Shown here in pieces: positions 41,101 to 50,556 of a stretch of DNA of 64,000 nucleotides. The notes under the pieces were generated by a model. That model was not told where the DNA came from. It ran no database searches and worked only from the letters and a program-made list of their open reading frames with translations. Both the position numbers and the translations under genes were made by a program. The DNA is from Cohnella zeiphila. GTDB taxonomy: Bacteria; Bacillota; Bacilli; Paenibacillales; Paenibacillaceae. Location of the stretch: NCBI RefSeq assembly GCF_014212055.1, contig NZ_JACJVO010000008.1:62001-126000 (forward strand), given 5' to 3'. Within the stretch, counting starts at the first letter, position 1; the number at the start of each line of letters is the position of its first letter.

Positions 41101-42923
41101 AAGGCGGAGAACGGCTGGAAGTCGCGCCCGTGCTTGTCTATCTCAAGAAGCTCCACGCGTATGCCGGGCAACAACTGTACCGGAATCTGATCGGGACCAT
41201 GGTCGTCAGCCTGCTGCAAGGGTTCGGAATCTTTCTCCTGGCTCCCATGCTGAGTCTGATCGGGCTTATGGATTCGTCCTCGGGAGGCATTCCGTTTCTT
41301 TCTTCCTTGGCCGAGCCGCTTCAGCGCTTGCCGTCCGACCTGAAATTGCCCGTTGTGCTCGCCGGTTTTCTCATCCTGCTCTTGGGGCAGGGGCTGCTGC
41401 AGCGTCAATTGGCCAACGTGAATTCCGAATTGGAGCAAGGCTTTATCCGTCGTCTGAGGCTGGACATGTATAAGGGCTTATTGCAATCGAATTGGGCGTT
41501 TTTCCTGAAAAAAAGGAAGTCCGATTTCATCCATCATGCCACGACCGAGCTGCCCCGGGTCAGCTTCGGGATTTTCACGCTTCTGCAACTGGTTACGACG
41601 ATCCTCTTCACGCTGATCCAGATCGGCTTTGCGCTGTGGCTGTCGGCACCGCTCACGCTTGCGGTCCTGCTGTGCGGCTTGATTCTCGCCGTCTACTCCC
41701 GTTCGAAGGTGAGAAAAGCCAGGAGGCTCGGACAGGATACGACCGAGCTGATGCAGCGTTACGTAGGCGGAATGACCGATCATTTTAACGGCATTAAAGA
41801 TATCAAGAGCAATCGGATGGAAAAGCAGCATCTCTCCTGGTTTCGCGTGCTGTGCGATCGGCTGGAACGCAATACCGTCCAGTTTACGAGATTGCAATCG
41901 GCGTCCACGTTCCGTTACAATGCCGCCGCGAGCTTTCTCATCGCATTCTTCGTCTATTTCTCCTTCGAAGTCATTCATGTGCAGGCCGAGACCCTTCTGT
42001 TTATCGTCCTTATTTTCTCGCGATTGTGGCCGAAATTCTCGGCGATGCAGTCCAGTGTGGAACAGATCGCCCAGACGATTCCCGCCTTCCGCAATCTATG
42101 GGAGCTGCAGCAGGAGGTGGAGGCCGCCCAGGAACCCGAGCCGTCCGGGCTTCCGGAGAGCAAAGGCGCGATTCGCGTCGTACAGGGCTTCGAATTCCGG
42201 GACGTCTTCTACCGTTATGACCGCACGGTCGCTTCTTATGCTCTTCAAGATGTGAATTTGCGAATTCCGGCCAACCGGATGACGGCCGTCGTCGGCCGGT
42301 CGGGCGCGGGGAAGAGCACCCTGATCGATATGCTGATCGGACTCATCCAGCCGGAGAGCGGGCAGGTGCTCGTAGACGGCAAGCCGCTTGACGCGGGCGA
42401 TTCCTATGCGCTAAGGCGGTCTGTCAGCTATGTCTCGCAAGACCCCTTTTTGTTCCATGAGAGCGTCAGAGACAATTTATCCATCGCCGCGCCGGACGCA
42501 AGCGAAGACAGCATGTGGGAGGCGCTGCGTTTTGCCGCGGCGGATTCGTTCGTCCGGAAGCTCCCGCAAGGACTCGATACGGTGCTGGGAGACCGGGGGG
42601 TTCGCTTGTCCGGAGGAGAACGCCAGCGGATCGTATTGGCGAGAGCCATCCTGCGCAGGCCGTCCCTTCTCATTCTGGACGAAGCCACCAGCGCGCTGGA
42701 CAGCGAGCACGAGGCCAGCATTCAGGAAGCGCTGGAGCGGCTGAGGGGAAGCATGACGATCGTTGTGATCGCCCATCGCCTGTCCACGATCCGGGACGCG
42801 GACCAGATCGTCGTATTGGACAACGGAACGATCGTGCAGCGCGGCGGATACACGCAGCTTTCCGGCGACCGGAACGGCCTGTTCGGCAAGCTGCTGGCCT
42901 ATCAGGCACGAGCGAGCGTGTAA
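41097..42923 (+). CDS. Lasso peptide ABC exporter
   Basis: A 608-residue half-transporter: six-helix membrane domain (about 20-320) and an ATPase domain with Walker A GRSGAGKST, signature LSGGERQRIVLARAIL, Walker B LLILDEATSALDS and the H-loop VVIAHRLSTI. It resembles the D protein that exports and gives immunity to mature lasso peptides. The GTG at 41097 overlaps the kinase stop; no strong ribosome site is seen, suggesting coupling. No peptidase C39 domain is present, so it does not replace the missing leader protease. Confidence 0.92.
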   Translation: MKGGERLEVAPVLVYLKKLHAYAGQQLYRNLIGTMVVSLLQGFGIFLLAPMLSLIGLMDSSSGGIPFLSSLAEPLQRLPSDLKLPVVLAGFLILLLGQGLLQRQLANVNSELEQGFIRRLRLDMYKGLLQSNWAFFLKKRKSDFIHHATTELPRVSFGIFTLLQLVTTILFTLIQIGFALWLSAPLTLAVLLCGLILAVYSRSKVRKARRLGQDTTELMQRYVGGMTDHFNGIKDIKSNRMEKQHLSWFRVLCDRLERNTVQFTRLQSASTFRYNAAASFLIAFFVYFSFEVIHVQAETLLFIVLIFSRLWPKFSAMQSSVEQIAQTIPAFRNLWELQQEVEAAQEPEPSGLPESKGAIRVVQGFEFRDVFYRYDRTVASYALQDVNLRIPANRMTAVVGRSGAGKSTLIDMLIGLIQPESGQVLVDGKPLDAGDSYALRRSVSYVSQDPFLFHESVRDNLSIAAPDASEDSMWEALRFAAADSFVRKLPQGLDTVLGDRGVRLSGGERQRIVLARAILRRPSLLILDEATSALDSEHEASIQEALERLRGSMTIVVIAHRLSTIRDADQIVVLDNGTIVQRGGYTQLSGDRNGLFGKLLAYQARASV

Positions 42924-42933
42924 GCGGCATTTC

Positions 42934-42973
42934 AAAAAGCCTGATTCCGGCGGTTTGGAATTCAGGCTTTTTT
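42934..42973. terminator. Bidirectional terminator after the lasso cluster
   Basis: AAAAAGCCTGA (42934-42944) / TCAGGCTTTTT (42962-42972) with an extra TTCC/GGAA helix inside; A's on one side and T's on the other. Confidence 0.88.
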
Positions 42974-43282
42974 GATATGAAAGTATAAAAGCTTCCCAAG
43001 TGGCTGTTGCAGTCCCCTGGCAGGCCGAACGGATGCCGATAGCCGAAAAAATCGGCTAACGTAGCCTTTGCCAGGCCGACTCTCCATTACACGTTCAGCC
43101 CGCTGCCCGATACGGATACGGCCAGCACACTCGTGAATTCTTCCTTCCTTGGCCCCGCAAAGTACCTAAGAAAGCCTCGAAGCTAAGCCCCGCTTGGGGT
43201 TTTTGGCTTTCAAAACTTGAAGCAGAAGCTCGGCGCCGCGGGAAAAAACTCTAATCTCCTCGCGTACACGCTCCGTTGCATT
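42974..43282. other. Non-coding stretch between lasso cluster and nucleotidyltransferase
   Basis: No reading frame long enough for an RRE (about 85 residues) or leader protease (about 140 residues) exists on either strand. A nested hairpin GAAAGCC (43170-43176) / GGCTTTC (43205-43211), with an inner CCCC-GCTT-GGGG stem followed by TTTTT, is present, as is AGCCGA/TCGGCT near 43040-43060. Nothing else is recognised. Confidence 0.6.
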
Positions 43283-44071
43283 TCAATGGATGAACGAAGC
43301 GTACACCTTCTCGAGATAAGCAATGGAGACGCGTTCCGCTTCGTCCTTCACGATTACATCGAAATGCTCACGTAAACGTCGATAGGTGTGAATGGTATTT
43401 ATTAATGAACGGTAGCAACTCTCGAGATTGTGCAAAGGAACGGTCTGTTTCAGCTCTTCTATTTCTCCGGTTGCGAGCTGTTCCAATCTCCGTACTCCAC
43501 GAGGGAGCTGGTCATTGCGCACCAATATCAAAGGCCCCAATACAGTCCCTCGAATATAGGTGAGAAGGTCGATGAATTCAAACCATTCTCCTCTTCCGAG
43601 CTTCGTGGCGCCGTAATGGACCCAGACCCAAAATCTGTCTTCTATCCATTGAGCGTCCGTGCTTGGGTGCAGGGGGGAGGTTGCTGCCAGAACGTTGCTG
43701 ATTTCCCGATCTTTCTCCCATAAAATAAGCGGGTTCTCCATACGTATCTCCAGTTCCTTCAATGTCATGAATTTAAGGTCGACATGCAGCGGATCAGGCC
43801 CGTATAAGCAGATGACCAACCGAGGTTCGCCCACGTGTTCGCCTGTAAATCCGGAGAGCAGCCTGCCTAGCCCTTCCGCAATATGAAGTCGTTCATTCAT
43901 GATTTGCGCCTGGCAGGTCGGGTCGTATACGATGATAAGATCTAAATCGCTAAACTCGTCCATGGTATTCGTCATCATGGAACCGCCGGCAAGGATGCCC
44001 CGTATTCGTCGATCCTGACTAAGCTTTTTTATTGCCTGTTCGATGAATTTTTCGTGTATCGGCAAGAGCAT
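43283..44071 (-). CDS. Nucleotidyltransferase-fold protein
   Basis: A 262-residue protein with the polymerase-beta-type motif GILAGGSMMTNTMDEFSDLD ending in the metal-binding D-x-D, as in aminoglycoside and lincosamide nucleotidyltransferases. A further acidic residue lies in LHVDLKFM. The ATG at 44071 is preferred (AAGGGG about ten bases upstream) over a longer frame. C-terminal residues 150-262 are helical. Substrate unknown; an antibiotic-modifying or orphan role is possible. It faces the lasso cluster tail to tail and is separated from it by a terminator. Confidence 0.85.
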   Translation of the reverse strand: MLLPIHEKFIEQAIKKLSQDRRIRGILAGGSMMTNTMDEFSDLDLIIVYDPTCQAQIMNERLHIAEGLGRLLSGFTGEHVGEPRLVICLYGPDPLHVDLKFMTLKELEIRMENPLILWEKDREISNVLAATSPLHPSTDAQWIEDRFWVWVHYGATKLGRGEWFEFIDLLTYIRGTVLGPLILVRNDQLPRGVRRLEQLATGEIEELKQTVPLHNLESCYRSLINTIHTYRRLREHFDVIVKDEAERVSIAYLEKVYASFIH

Positions 44072-44239
44072 GCCAAACAACCCCTTATGATGTGACCCAT
44101 AAAAATGGGTATTACGCCAAAGTATCACCTCTTATAATTTCTGTCAATTCCGATCCCTCTAAAAGAAGGAACTAAAGTGTTTACTGAGAAGAGATATATA
44201 GTAGATTATTTGGTTCTAATAGGAGAAGTGATCGCGGCA

Positions 44240-45532
<1,293 letters not shown>

Positions 45533-45566
45533 TCAGCTAGACGTTACCTATTCGAACAGACTGGAG

Positions 45567-45611
45567 ACACCGCGTCTGCAGAAAATTTTTTTTCTGCGCG
45601 CGGTGTTTTAT
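45567..45611 (+). terminator. Terminator after the collagen-like gene
   Basis: ACACCGCG (45567-45574) / CGCGGTGT (45599-45606) enclosing GCAGAAAA/TTTTCTGC, followed by TTTA. Confidence 0.88.
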
Positions 45612-45715
45612 TGTTTTCCAAAGACAATGATTTGATTTAGGTTTGAAGAGGGTGAAAGCGTTGAATCATGACGCTAGTATTGGCTGAAAGGAAACGAACG
45701 AAGGTGGAGGTCCCA

Positions 45716-46363
45716 ATGGATAAGCAATCGGTAGAATTTAATCTGCACACGCTGACGCTCGGGATGGGCTGCTTCTGGAGCCCGGACGCCTTGTTCGGCT
45801 CCCTGCCGGGCGTCATCCGAACGCGCGTCGGGTATGCCGGAGGCACGGCTCCGCAGCCCGATTACCGAGAGATGGGGGATCATTCGGAGACGGTCGAGCT
45901 CGACTTCGATGCGGAACGGATCTCTTACGACCGCTTGTTGGAGACGTTCTGGGGCCATCACAGCCCCGTCAACATCAACGGTTACAAGGGCAGGCAGTAC
46001 CAGTCGCTGCTGCTGTATCGGGATGCGAATCAAGAGCAAGCCATCCGACGCATCAAGAGCCGCATCGAGTCGGATAAGGGCATGCTGCTGGAAACGGAGG
46101 TCGCTCCTTTCCGGGCCTTCCACTTGGCCGAGCCGCGGCACCAGAAGTATTATCTGAAACGGTACCCGGACGCGATCGCCAAGCTCGGCGCGCTGTACCC
46201 AACCGAGGAGGAGCTGACCAACGCGACTTTGGCGGCTCGGCTGAACGGCTTGGCCAAGGGCTTCACGAGCCTGGAGAGAATCCTGGACGAGATTCGCGAT
46301 TGGCCCATTGGGGCCGAAGAGCTGTCCGAATGGACGGCGCTGATTCGGCAAATCCGTTGGTAG
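45716..46363 (+). CDS. msrA: Peptide methionine sulfoxide reductase MsrA
   Basis: A 215-residue protein with GGTGGAGG five bases before the ATG at 45716. The catalytic GCFW motif (Cys19 in GMGCFWSPDALF) and GYAGGTAPQPDYREMGDHSETVE are diagnostic. It reduces the S epimer of methionine sulfoxide in oxidised proteins. The C-terminal 45 residues (after LYPTEEE) extend beyond the minimal enzyme. No MsrB domain is fused. It converges on the LacI gene with only 16 bases between stops. Confidence 0.93.
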   Translation: MDKQSVEFNLHTLTLGMGCFWSPDALFGSLPGVIRTRVGYAGGTAPQPDYREMGDHSETVELDFDAERISYDRLLETFWGHHSPVNINGYKGRQYQSLLLYRDANQEQAIRRIKSRIESDKGMLLETEVAPFRAFHLAEPRHQKYYLKRYPDAIAKLGALYPTEEELTNATLAARLNGLAKGFTSLERILDEIRDWPIGAEELSEWTALIRQIRW

Positions 46364-46379
46364 GTTCGACTTCCCTTGC

Positions 46380-47414
46380 CTAAACCAGCCGGCGGACGGA
46401 ATTCCCTTCGAGAAATCCGCCGGACAGCCGGATATGCTCGAACGGCTCGTCGGGATTGGCGATTCGCCAGAGCAGGCGCTCGGCCGCTTTGCGGCCCGCT
46501 TCCCGAACCAGCAGGGAAGGCCGCGAGATGTGGGGGAACAACGGAGAAGCCATGTTCTCCAGTCCGATCAGAGAATAGTCGTTCGGGATGCTTTTCCCCC
46601 GTGCCTGCAGGAAATAGATTAATGGGTTTAAATAGCTGTCGACGGCGCACAGGATGGCCGTCCGGTCGGATTCGAGCAGCCGCTCCGTAAGCTGCCGCTC
46701 CCATTCGGAAGAGGACTGGGCAGGGGAGGTCAGATGCTCCTCCGGATCGACCGTCAGCCCGGCTCCCCGCATCGCGGCGCAGAACGCCGACCACCGCAGG
46801 CGAAATCCCCGGAACGTGTCCGTATCCCCGATATACAGAATTCGCTTATGGCCCATGGAGACGAAGTGCCGCACCGATTGATGGATCGCCTGCTCGACGT
46901 CCCAGATCACGCTGTCCACATGGGCGAGCGGCGGCGGATAATTGATCAACACCTTCGGGAGCGGGATGTCCAGCAGCAGGGATTCGATCTCGTCCGGGAT
47001 CGCGGGCGGAATGACCACGCCGTCCGCATACAGCAAATCGGAATTCGCGATCCAATCCTCCAGCTCGCCGCGCCCGGTAATGCGGGAAGAGAGAAACGAC
47101 GTCGAGACCGAGTGCCCGAGCTCCTGAAGCCGGTCCTGAAGCCCGTCCATCTGGAGGCGGTAGAACGGCGTATTTTCGGTCAGCAAAAAAACGAACCTCC
47201 GGCTCGCCGTCGTCAGCTTCGGAATCCGCTCGTACCACAGGCTCAGCTCCTGCTCCTTGGTCCGGTACCCCATCCGGCGCGCCGTCTCGAAGATGTCCGC
47301 GCGGGTTCGCTCCGACATGCCGGGCAGCCCCCGCAGCGCTTTGGATACCGTATGAACCGTCAATTGAAGCTCATCGGCGATGTCGCGGAGCGTCACTTCT
47401 TTTCTTCTTTTCAC
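46380..47414 (-). CDS. LacI-family transcriptional regulator
   Basis: A 344-residue regulator starting at GTG 47414 with GGAGG nine bases upstream. The helix-turn-helix TLRDIADELQLTVHTVSKALRGLPGMSERTR is at the N-terminus, followed by a periplasmic-binding-protein-like sensor domain (LLTENTPFYRLQMDGLQDRL, DGVVIPPAIPDEIESLLL, SLIGLENMASPLFPHI). Divergent from the FAD oxidoreductase gene, which is its probable target. The frame stays open far upstream on this strand, but that extension is antisense to the oxidoreductase and not part of the gene. Confidence 0.93.
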   Translation of the reverse strand: MKRRKEVTLRDIADELQLTVHTVSKALRGLPGMSERTRADIFETARRMGYRTKEQELSLWYERIPKLTTASRRFVFLLTENTPFYRLQMDGLQDRLQELGHSVSTSFLSSRITGRGELEDWIANSDLLYADGVVIPPAIPDEIESLLLDIPLPKVLINYPPPLAHVDSVIWDVEQAIHQSVRHFVSMGHKRILYIGDTDTFRGFRLRWSAFCAAMRGAGLTVDPEEHLTSPAQSSSEWERQLTERLLESDRTAILCAVDSYLNPLIYFLQARGKSIPNDYSLIGLENMASPLFPHISRPSLLVREAGRKAAERLLWRIANPDEPFEHIRLSGGFLEGNSVRRLV

Positions 47415-47439
47415 CTGTCTCAACCTCCACTTATGCTCT

Positions 47440-47489
47440 AAGTGTAACAAAAATGAAACTTCATGGGTACGGAGAAGCGGTTTTATAAT
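47440..47489 (+). promoter_or_regulatory. Promoter region of the FAD oxidoreductase with possible LacI site
   Basis: TATAAT at 47484-47489 is a consensus -10 with a poor TTCATG -35 at 18 bases. Immediately upstream AAGTGT..AAACTT (47440-47461) is an imperfect inverted repeat that could bind the divergent LacI regulator. Confidence 0.4.
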
Positions 47490-47522
47490 GGGGGTGCGAG
47501 AACAGGAGAGGAGTCGAGGACA

Positions 47523-48785
47523 TTGACAACCTATGGCTTTCAGAGGGAGATCAAGGTTCAGGCGGCGGCGGACGTCGTCGTGATCGGAGGCGGTCCGGCC
47601 GGTACGGCGGCGGCGGTCAGCGCGGCGCGCAGCGGGAAAAAGGTCATTCTGCTGGAGAAGTCGGCGCAGCTCGGAGGAATGGGCACGCTTGGCAATGTAA
47701 GCGTCTTTATGCCGATCGGCAACGTGACGGGATTTTATCGGGAGTTGATCGCCGAAGTGCTCGCGGACAGCTTGCCCTCCGAGCATGACAAATCGATCGC
47801 TCCGCAGTATTCCCCGTTCGTGCTGCGCCATTATCTCAACGAGAAAATGCGCCGCGAAGGGGTCGCGGTATATTACCACGCCGAGTTCGTCGGCTCGATC
47901 GCGGCAGACGGGCAGATGAAGGCGGTGGCGGTATCGACGCGCGAAGGGCTGCTCACCTTCGAGGCCAAGCAGTTTATCGACTGTACGGGAGACGCGCGTG
48001 TCGCCATCGACGCCGGCGTTCCTTACGCGTCCGGCCGGCCGGAAGACGGCTTGACCCAGCCGATGACGCTGATGTTCATGATGCAGAATACGGGCAAGCC
48101 GGTGCGCCGGTCGCTTCCCGAAGGCTGCCCCGTTTATGAGACGGTAGCGGATCTTCCCCAAGGCAGGCGGTTGTATTGGGAGCAGAACGACGACGGAACG
48201 CTGCTCGTCAACATGACCCGCGTCAAAGGCAACGGGGCCAAGGTCGAAGAGGTGAACCGGGTCGAGACGGAAGCGCTGCGGCAGGTGTTCGGGGTCGTCG
48301 ATTACTTGCAGCGCAACGGGTTCGAGAATTACATTCTGTCGCACGTCGCGCCGCAGACCGGCGTCCGCGAGACGAACCAGATCGAGGGACTGTACACCCT
48401 GACGGAGCAGGATATCGTGGAAGGGCGGCGGTTCGCCGACGTCGTCGCCCAGACGAATTACGAGATCGACATCCACAGTCCGGACGGCCAGAAAACGACG
48501 GACGAGCGCAAGGTGGACGGCTACGACATTCCGTACCGCTGCATGATCCCGGAATCGCTCGGCAATCTGCTCGTCGCGGGCCGGGCGATCTCCGCCACCC
48601 ACGTGGCGATGTCGTCCATGCGCGTTCAGGCGACCTGCTACGCGCTGGGTCAGGCGGCCGGAGCGGCGGCGGCCATCGCGATCGACGAGGGCTGCGCCTG
48701 CAAGGACGTGCCGATCGCCAAGCTTCACGATTCGCTCGCCGCGCAGAACGTCAAGTTCTTCAAGCCGGCGGGGGCGGCCGTTTGA
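47523..48785 (+). CDS. FAD-dependent oxidoreductase (FAD_oxidored family)
   Basis: A 420-residue flavoprotein with a TTG start behind GAGGAG. The dinucleotide-binding site ADVVVIGGGPAGTAAAVSAAR is followed by LLEKSAQLGGMGTLG; a second FAD contact is FIDCTGDARVAIDAG, and the C-terminus has NLLVAGRAISATHVAMSSMR. Proteins of this family, often beside carbohydrate regulators in Paenibacillus, oxidise unknown sugar-like or polyol substrates. The divergent LacI gene supports a carbohydrate role (inference). Confidence 0.9.
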   Translation: MTTYGFQREIKVQAAADVVVIGGGPAGTAAAVSAARSGKKVILLEKSAQLGGMGTLGNVSVFMPIGNVTGFYRELIAEVLADSLPSEHDKSIAPQYSPFVLRHYLNEKMRREGVAVYYHAEFVGSIAADGQMKAVAVSTREGLLTFEAKQFIDCTGDARVAIDAGVPYASGRPEDGLTQPMTLMFMMQNTGKPVRRSLPEGCPVYETVADLPQGRRLYWEQNDDGTLLVNMTRVKGNGAKVEEVNRVETEALRQVFGVVDYLQRNGFENYILSHVAPQTGVRETNQIEGLYTLTEQDIVEGRRFADVVAQTNYEIDIHSPDGQKTTDERKVDGYDIPYRCMIPESLGNLLVAGRAISATHVAMSSMRVQATCYALGQAAGAAAAIAIDEGCACKDVPIAKLHDSLAAQNVKFFKPAGAAV

Positions 48786-48798
48786 CGAGAGATAGAGC

Positions 48799-48847
48799 GG
48801 GCGGGACGACCGGGAATCCGGGCTTCCCGCCCTTTTTGCATAGGATA
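48799..48847 (+). terminator. Terminator after FAD oxidoreductase
   Basis: GGGCGGGA (48799-48806) / TCCCGCCC (48835-48842) with five T's. Confidence 0.9.
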
Positions 48848-48928
48848 ACCTGCCTGCGAGTGATGGAACATCCCGTTCGGCTTAGACGAGCGAACCGGCA
48901 GAGCGTAATTAGCGGGCTTGGGAGAAGC

Positions 48929-50314
48929 TCAGTTAGACTTTCGGGGCAGCAGCAAGCCTGCCGCGACTGCAAGCAGCACGAATACGGCGCCCGCGGTTCC
49001 GAACGCCCAAGCATAGCCCTGCACGGCATCGGCTTGGGCGGCCGCCACCGCCATCAGTACCGTAAGCCCCACGGTCGGCCCCAACTCCATGGCGGTGTTC
49101 ATCACGCCGCCGGCAAGCCCTGCCTGATGCTGCTCTACGTTCGCCGTCGACTGGACCGCCGCTCCGGAAAGGACAAGCGAGATCCCCGCTGCGAGAATGA
49201 TCTGACCGGGCAATAGGATGGCGGCATACGCCGTGTCTCGACCGACCCAGGCAAGCAACCCCAATCCTAAGGCCGAGATAAGCCCTCCCGAGGTCATGGC
49301 GCGTGCGATACCGAATCGGGCGATTAAAGGGGCTGAAACCCGGTTCGCGACCATCATGGTGACCGAGAAAGGCATAAACGAAACAGCCGTTGCCAGCGAC
49401 GACCATCCGCGAATCTGCTGCAGGTAGAGGGTGAGCACGTATTCGATCGCCATGGAAGCGGCCGCGGCCAGGAACATGCCGGCCAGCCCTATCATCCGGC
49501 GAGGGTCCAGAATGAATCCGAGCGGAAGCAGCGGGTTGCGCGCCTTGCGTTCCGCGCCCAGGAAGACGATCAGCAGCGCAAGGCCGACAAGAAACGGTCC
49601 GTAGACCACAGGAGAAGACCAAGAGTAGTCTCCGCTTGCGATCAAACCGTAACTGGTCAGCGATATGCCCAAGGTGACGAGTATCGCTCCGAGCGGATCG
49701 AGCCCTGGCCGGTTGGCGAAACTCCCGATTTCGCCTGCCGGCAGCAGCGACCGCGACTTCGCGAGGGCAAAGGCCGTGACCAGGACCGGAACGACGAACA
49801 TCCACCGCCACGAAATCCAGTTTGTTACGATCCCCGACAAAATGAATCCTAAGATCGCGCCAAGAAACGGCACCCCTCCCCAGACCGCCATGGCCCTCCC
49901 GAAATCAGCAGGGTCGGGAAAGAGCGTGCGCAGCACCGCCATGAGGGCCGGCGCCGCAATCGCCGCTCCGACGCCTTGCAAAAAGCGCGAGCCGACAAGA
50001 ATTTCGAAATCTGGGGCAAATGCGGCCATGACGGAGCTCGCGCCGAAGACGATCAGCCCTATCTCCAACATCCGCCGTCCGTTGTGGCGGTCCGTGAGCC
50101 GTCCGCCAAACAACAGCAGACCGCTGAAGGGCAGTCCATAGGCGACCTGCAAAAGCAGCAGATCCGCCGGGTTTAGCGAGAACTCATGGGCGATCTTGGG
50201 CAACGGCACGATAATCAGGGCGATCGTAAAAATCAGGGTCGCCTGCACGAGGGCCAAAACGGTGAAGGCTGCACGCGATTGCGGCAGCGGGCGCTTCCTG
50301 GGATCGTTGGTCAT
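48929..50314 (-). CDS. MFS multidrug exporter (DHA2/EmrB-QacA type)
   Basis: A 461-residue protein with fourteen predicted membrane helices. Family motifs are GRLTDRHNGRRMLEIG between helices 2 and 3 (motif A) and the motif-C-like GGVPFLGAILGFILSG near residue 150. Proton-driven export of cationic or lipophilic drugs is the usual role. GGAGGAGGAGACGTAA precedes the ATG. The 240 bases upstream contain a repeated ATAAAGTGTCC/ATAAAGTATGT pattern but no adjacent regulator gene. Confidence 0.92.
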   Translation of the reverse strand: MTNDPRKRPLPQSRAAFTVLALVQATLIFTIALIIVPLPKIAHEFSLNPADLLLLQVAYGLPFSGLLLFGGRLTDRHNGRRMLEIGLIVFGASSVMAAFAPDFEILVGSRFLQGVGAAIAAPALMAVLRTLFPDPADFGRAMAVWGGVPFLGAILGFILSGIVTNWISWRWMFVVPVLVTAFALAKSRSLLPAGEIGSFANRPGLDPLGAILVTLGISLTSYGLIASGDYSWSSPVVYGPFLVGLALLIVFLGAERKARNPLLPLGFILDPRRMIGLAGMFLAAAASMAIEYVLTLYLQQIRGWSSLATAVSFMPFSVTMMVANRVSAPLIARFGIARAMTSGGLISALGLGLLAWVGRDTAYAAILLPGQIILAAGISLVLSGAAVQSTANVEQHQAGLAGGVMNTAMELGPTVGLTVLMAVAAAQADAVQGYAWAFGTAGAVFVLLAVAAGLLLPRKSN

Positions 50315-50556
50315 TTACGTCTCCTCCTCCACAATTACATACTTTATGGACACTTTATATCTATTATTTGAACAAAAAAATCCAATAAAGGACTTTGCGT
50401 ATCCACAATAGCCGATTTATTTCGGTTCGTCAATCCTTTTGAGGCGGCAAATTGCCGGTTCAAATTCTTATGAACCCTTTAGTTCCTTTTAATCTCTCTT
50501 TTAGGATCGGCCTTCATGATAGAGTCATAGCAAGCGAGACCCAGGAGGCGATCCGA
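50315..50556. other. Divergent intergenic region, MFS gene and HtrA-like gene
   Basis: AT-rich to about 50430, then moderate. Contains the direct repeat ATAAAGTGTCC / ATAAAGTATGT (minus strand, 50335-50360). No small gene is seen. Confidence 0.4.

Noticed and set aside
41097..42923. Exporter as a bifunctional peptidase-transporter replacing the leader protease
   Set aside because: No C39 peptidase domain or catalytic Cys/His motif precedes the membrane domain.
43170..43211. Hairpin GAAAGCC/GGCTTTC as a riboswitch
   Set aside because: It does not lie upstream of any gene in the right orientation, and no known aptamer motif is seen.
43283..44071. Nucleotidyltransferase as a member of the lasso cluster
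   Set aside because: It is on the opposite strand, 359 bases away beyond a bidirectional terminator; a functional link is possible but unsupported here.
47415..48728. Long open frame extending the LacI gene upstream on the minus strand
   Set aside because: It is antisense to the FAD oxidoreductase, has no family features, and the GTG at 47414 has a proper ribosome site; GC-rich codon bias explains the open shadow frame.
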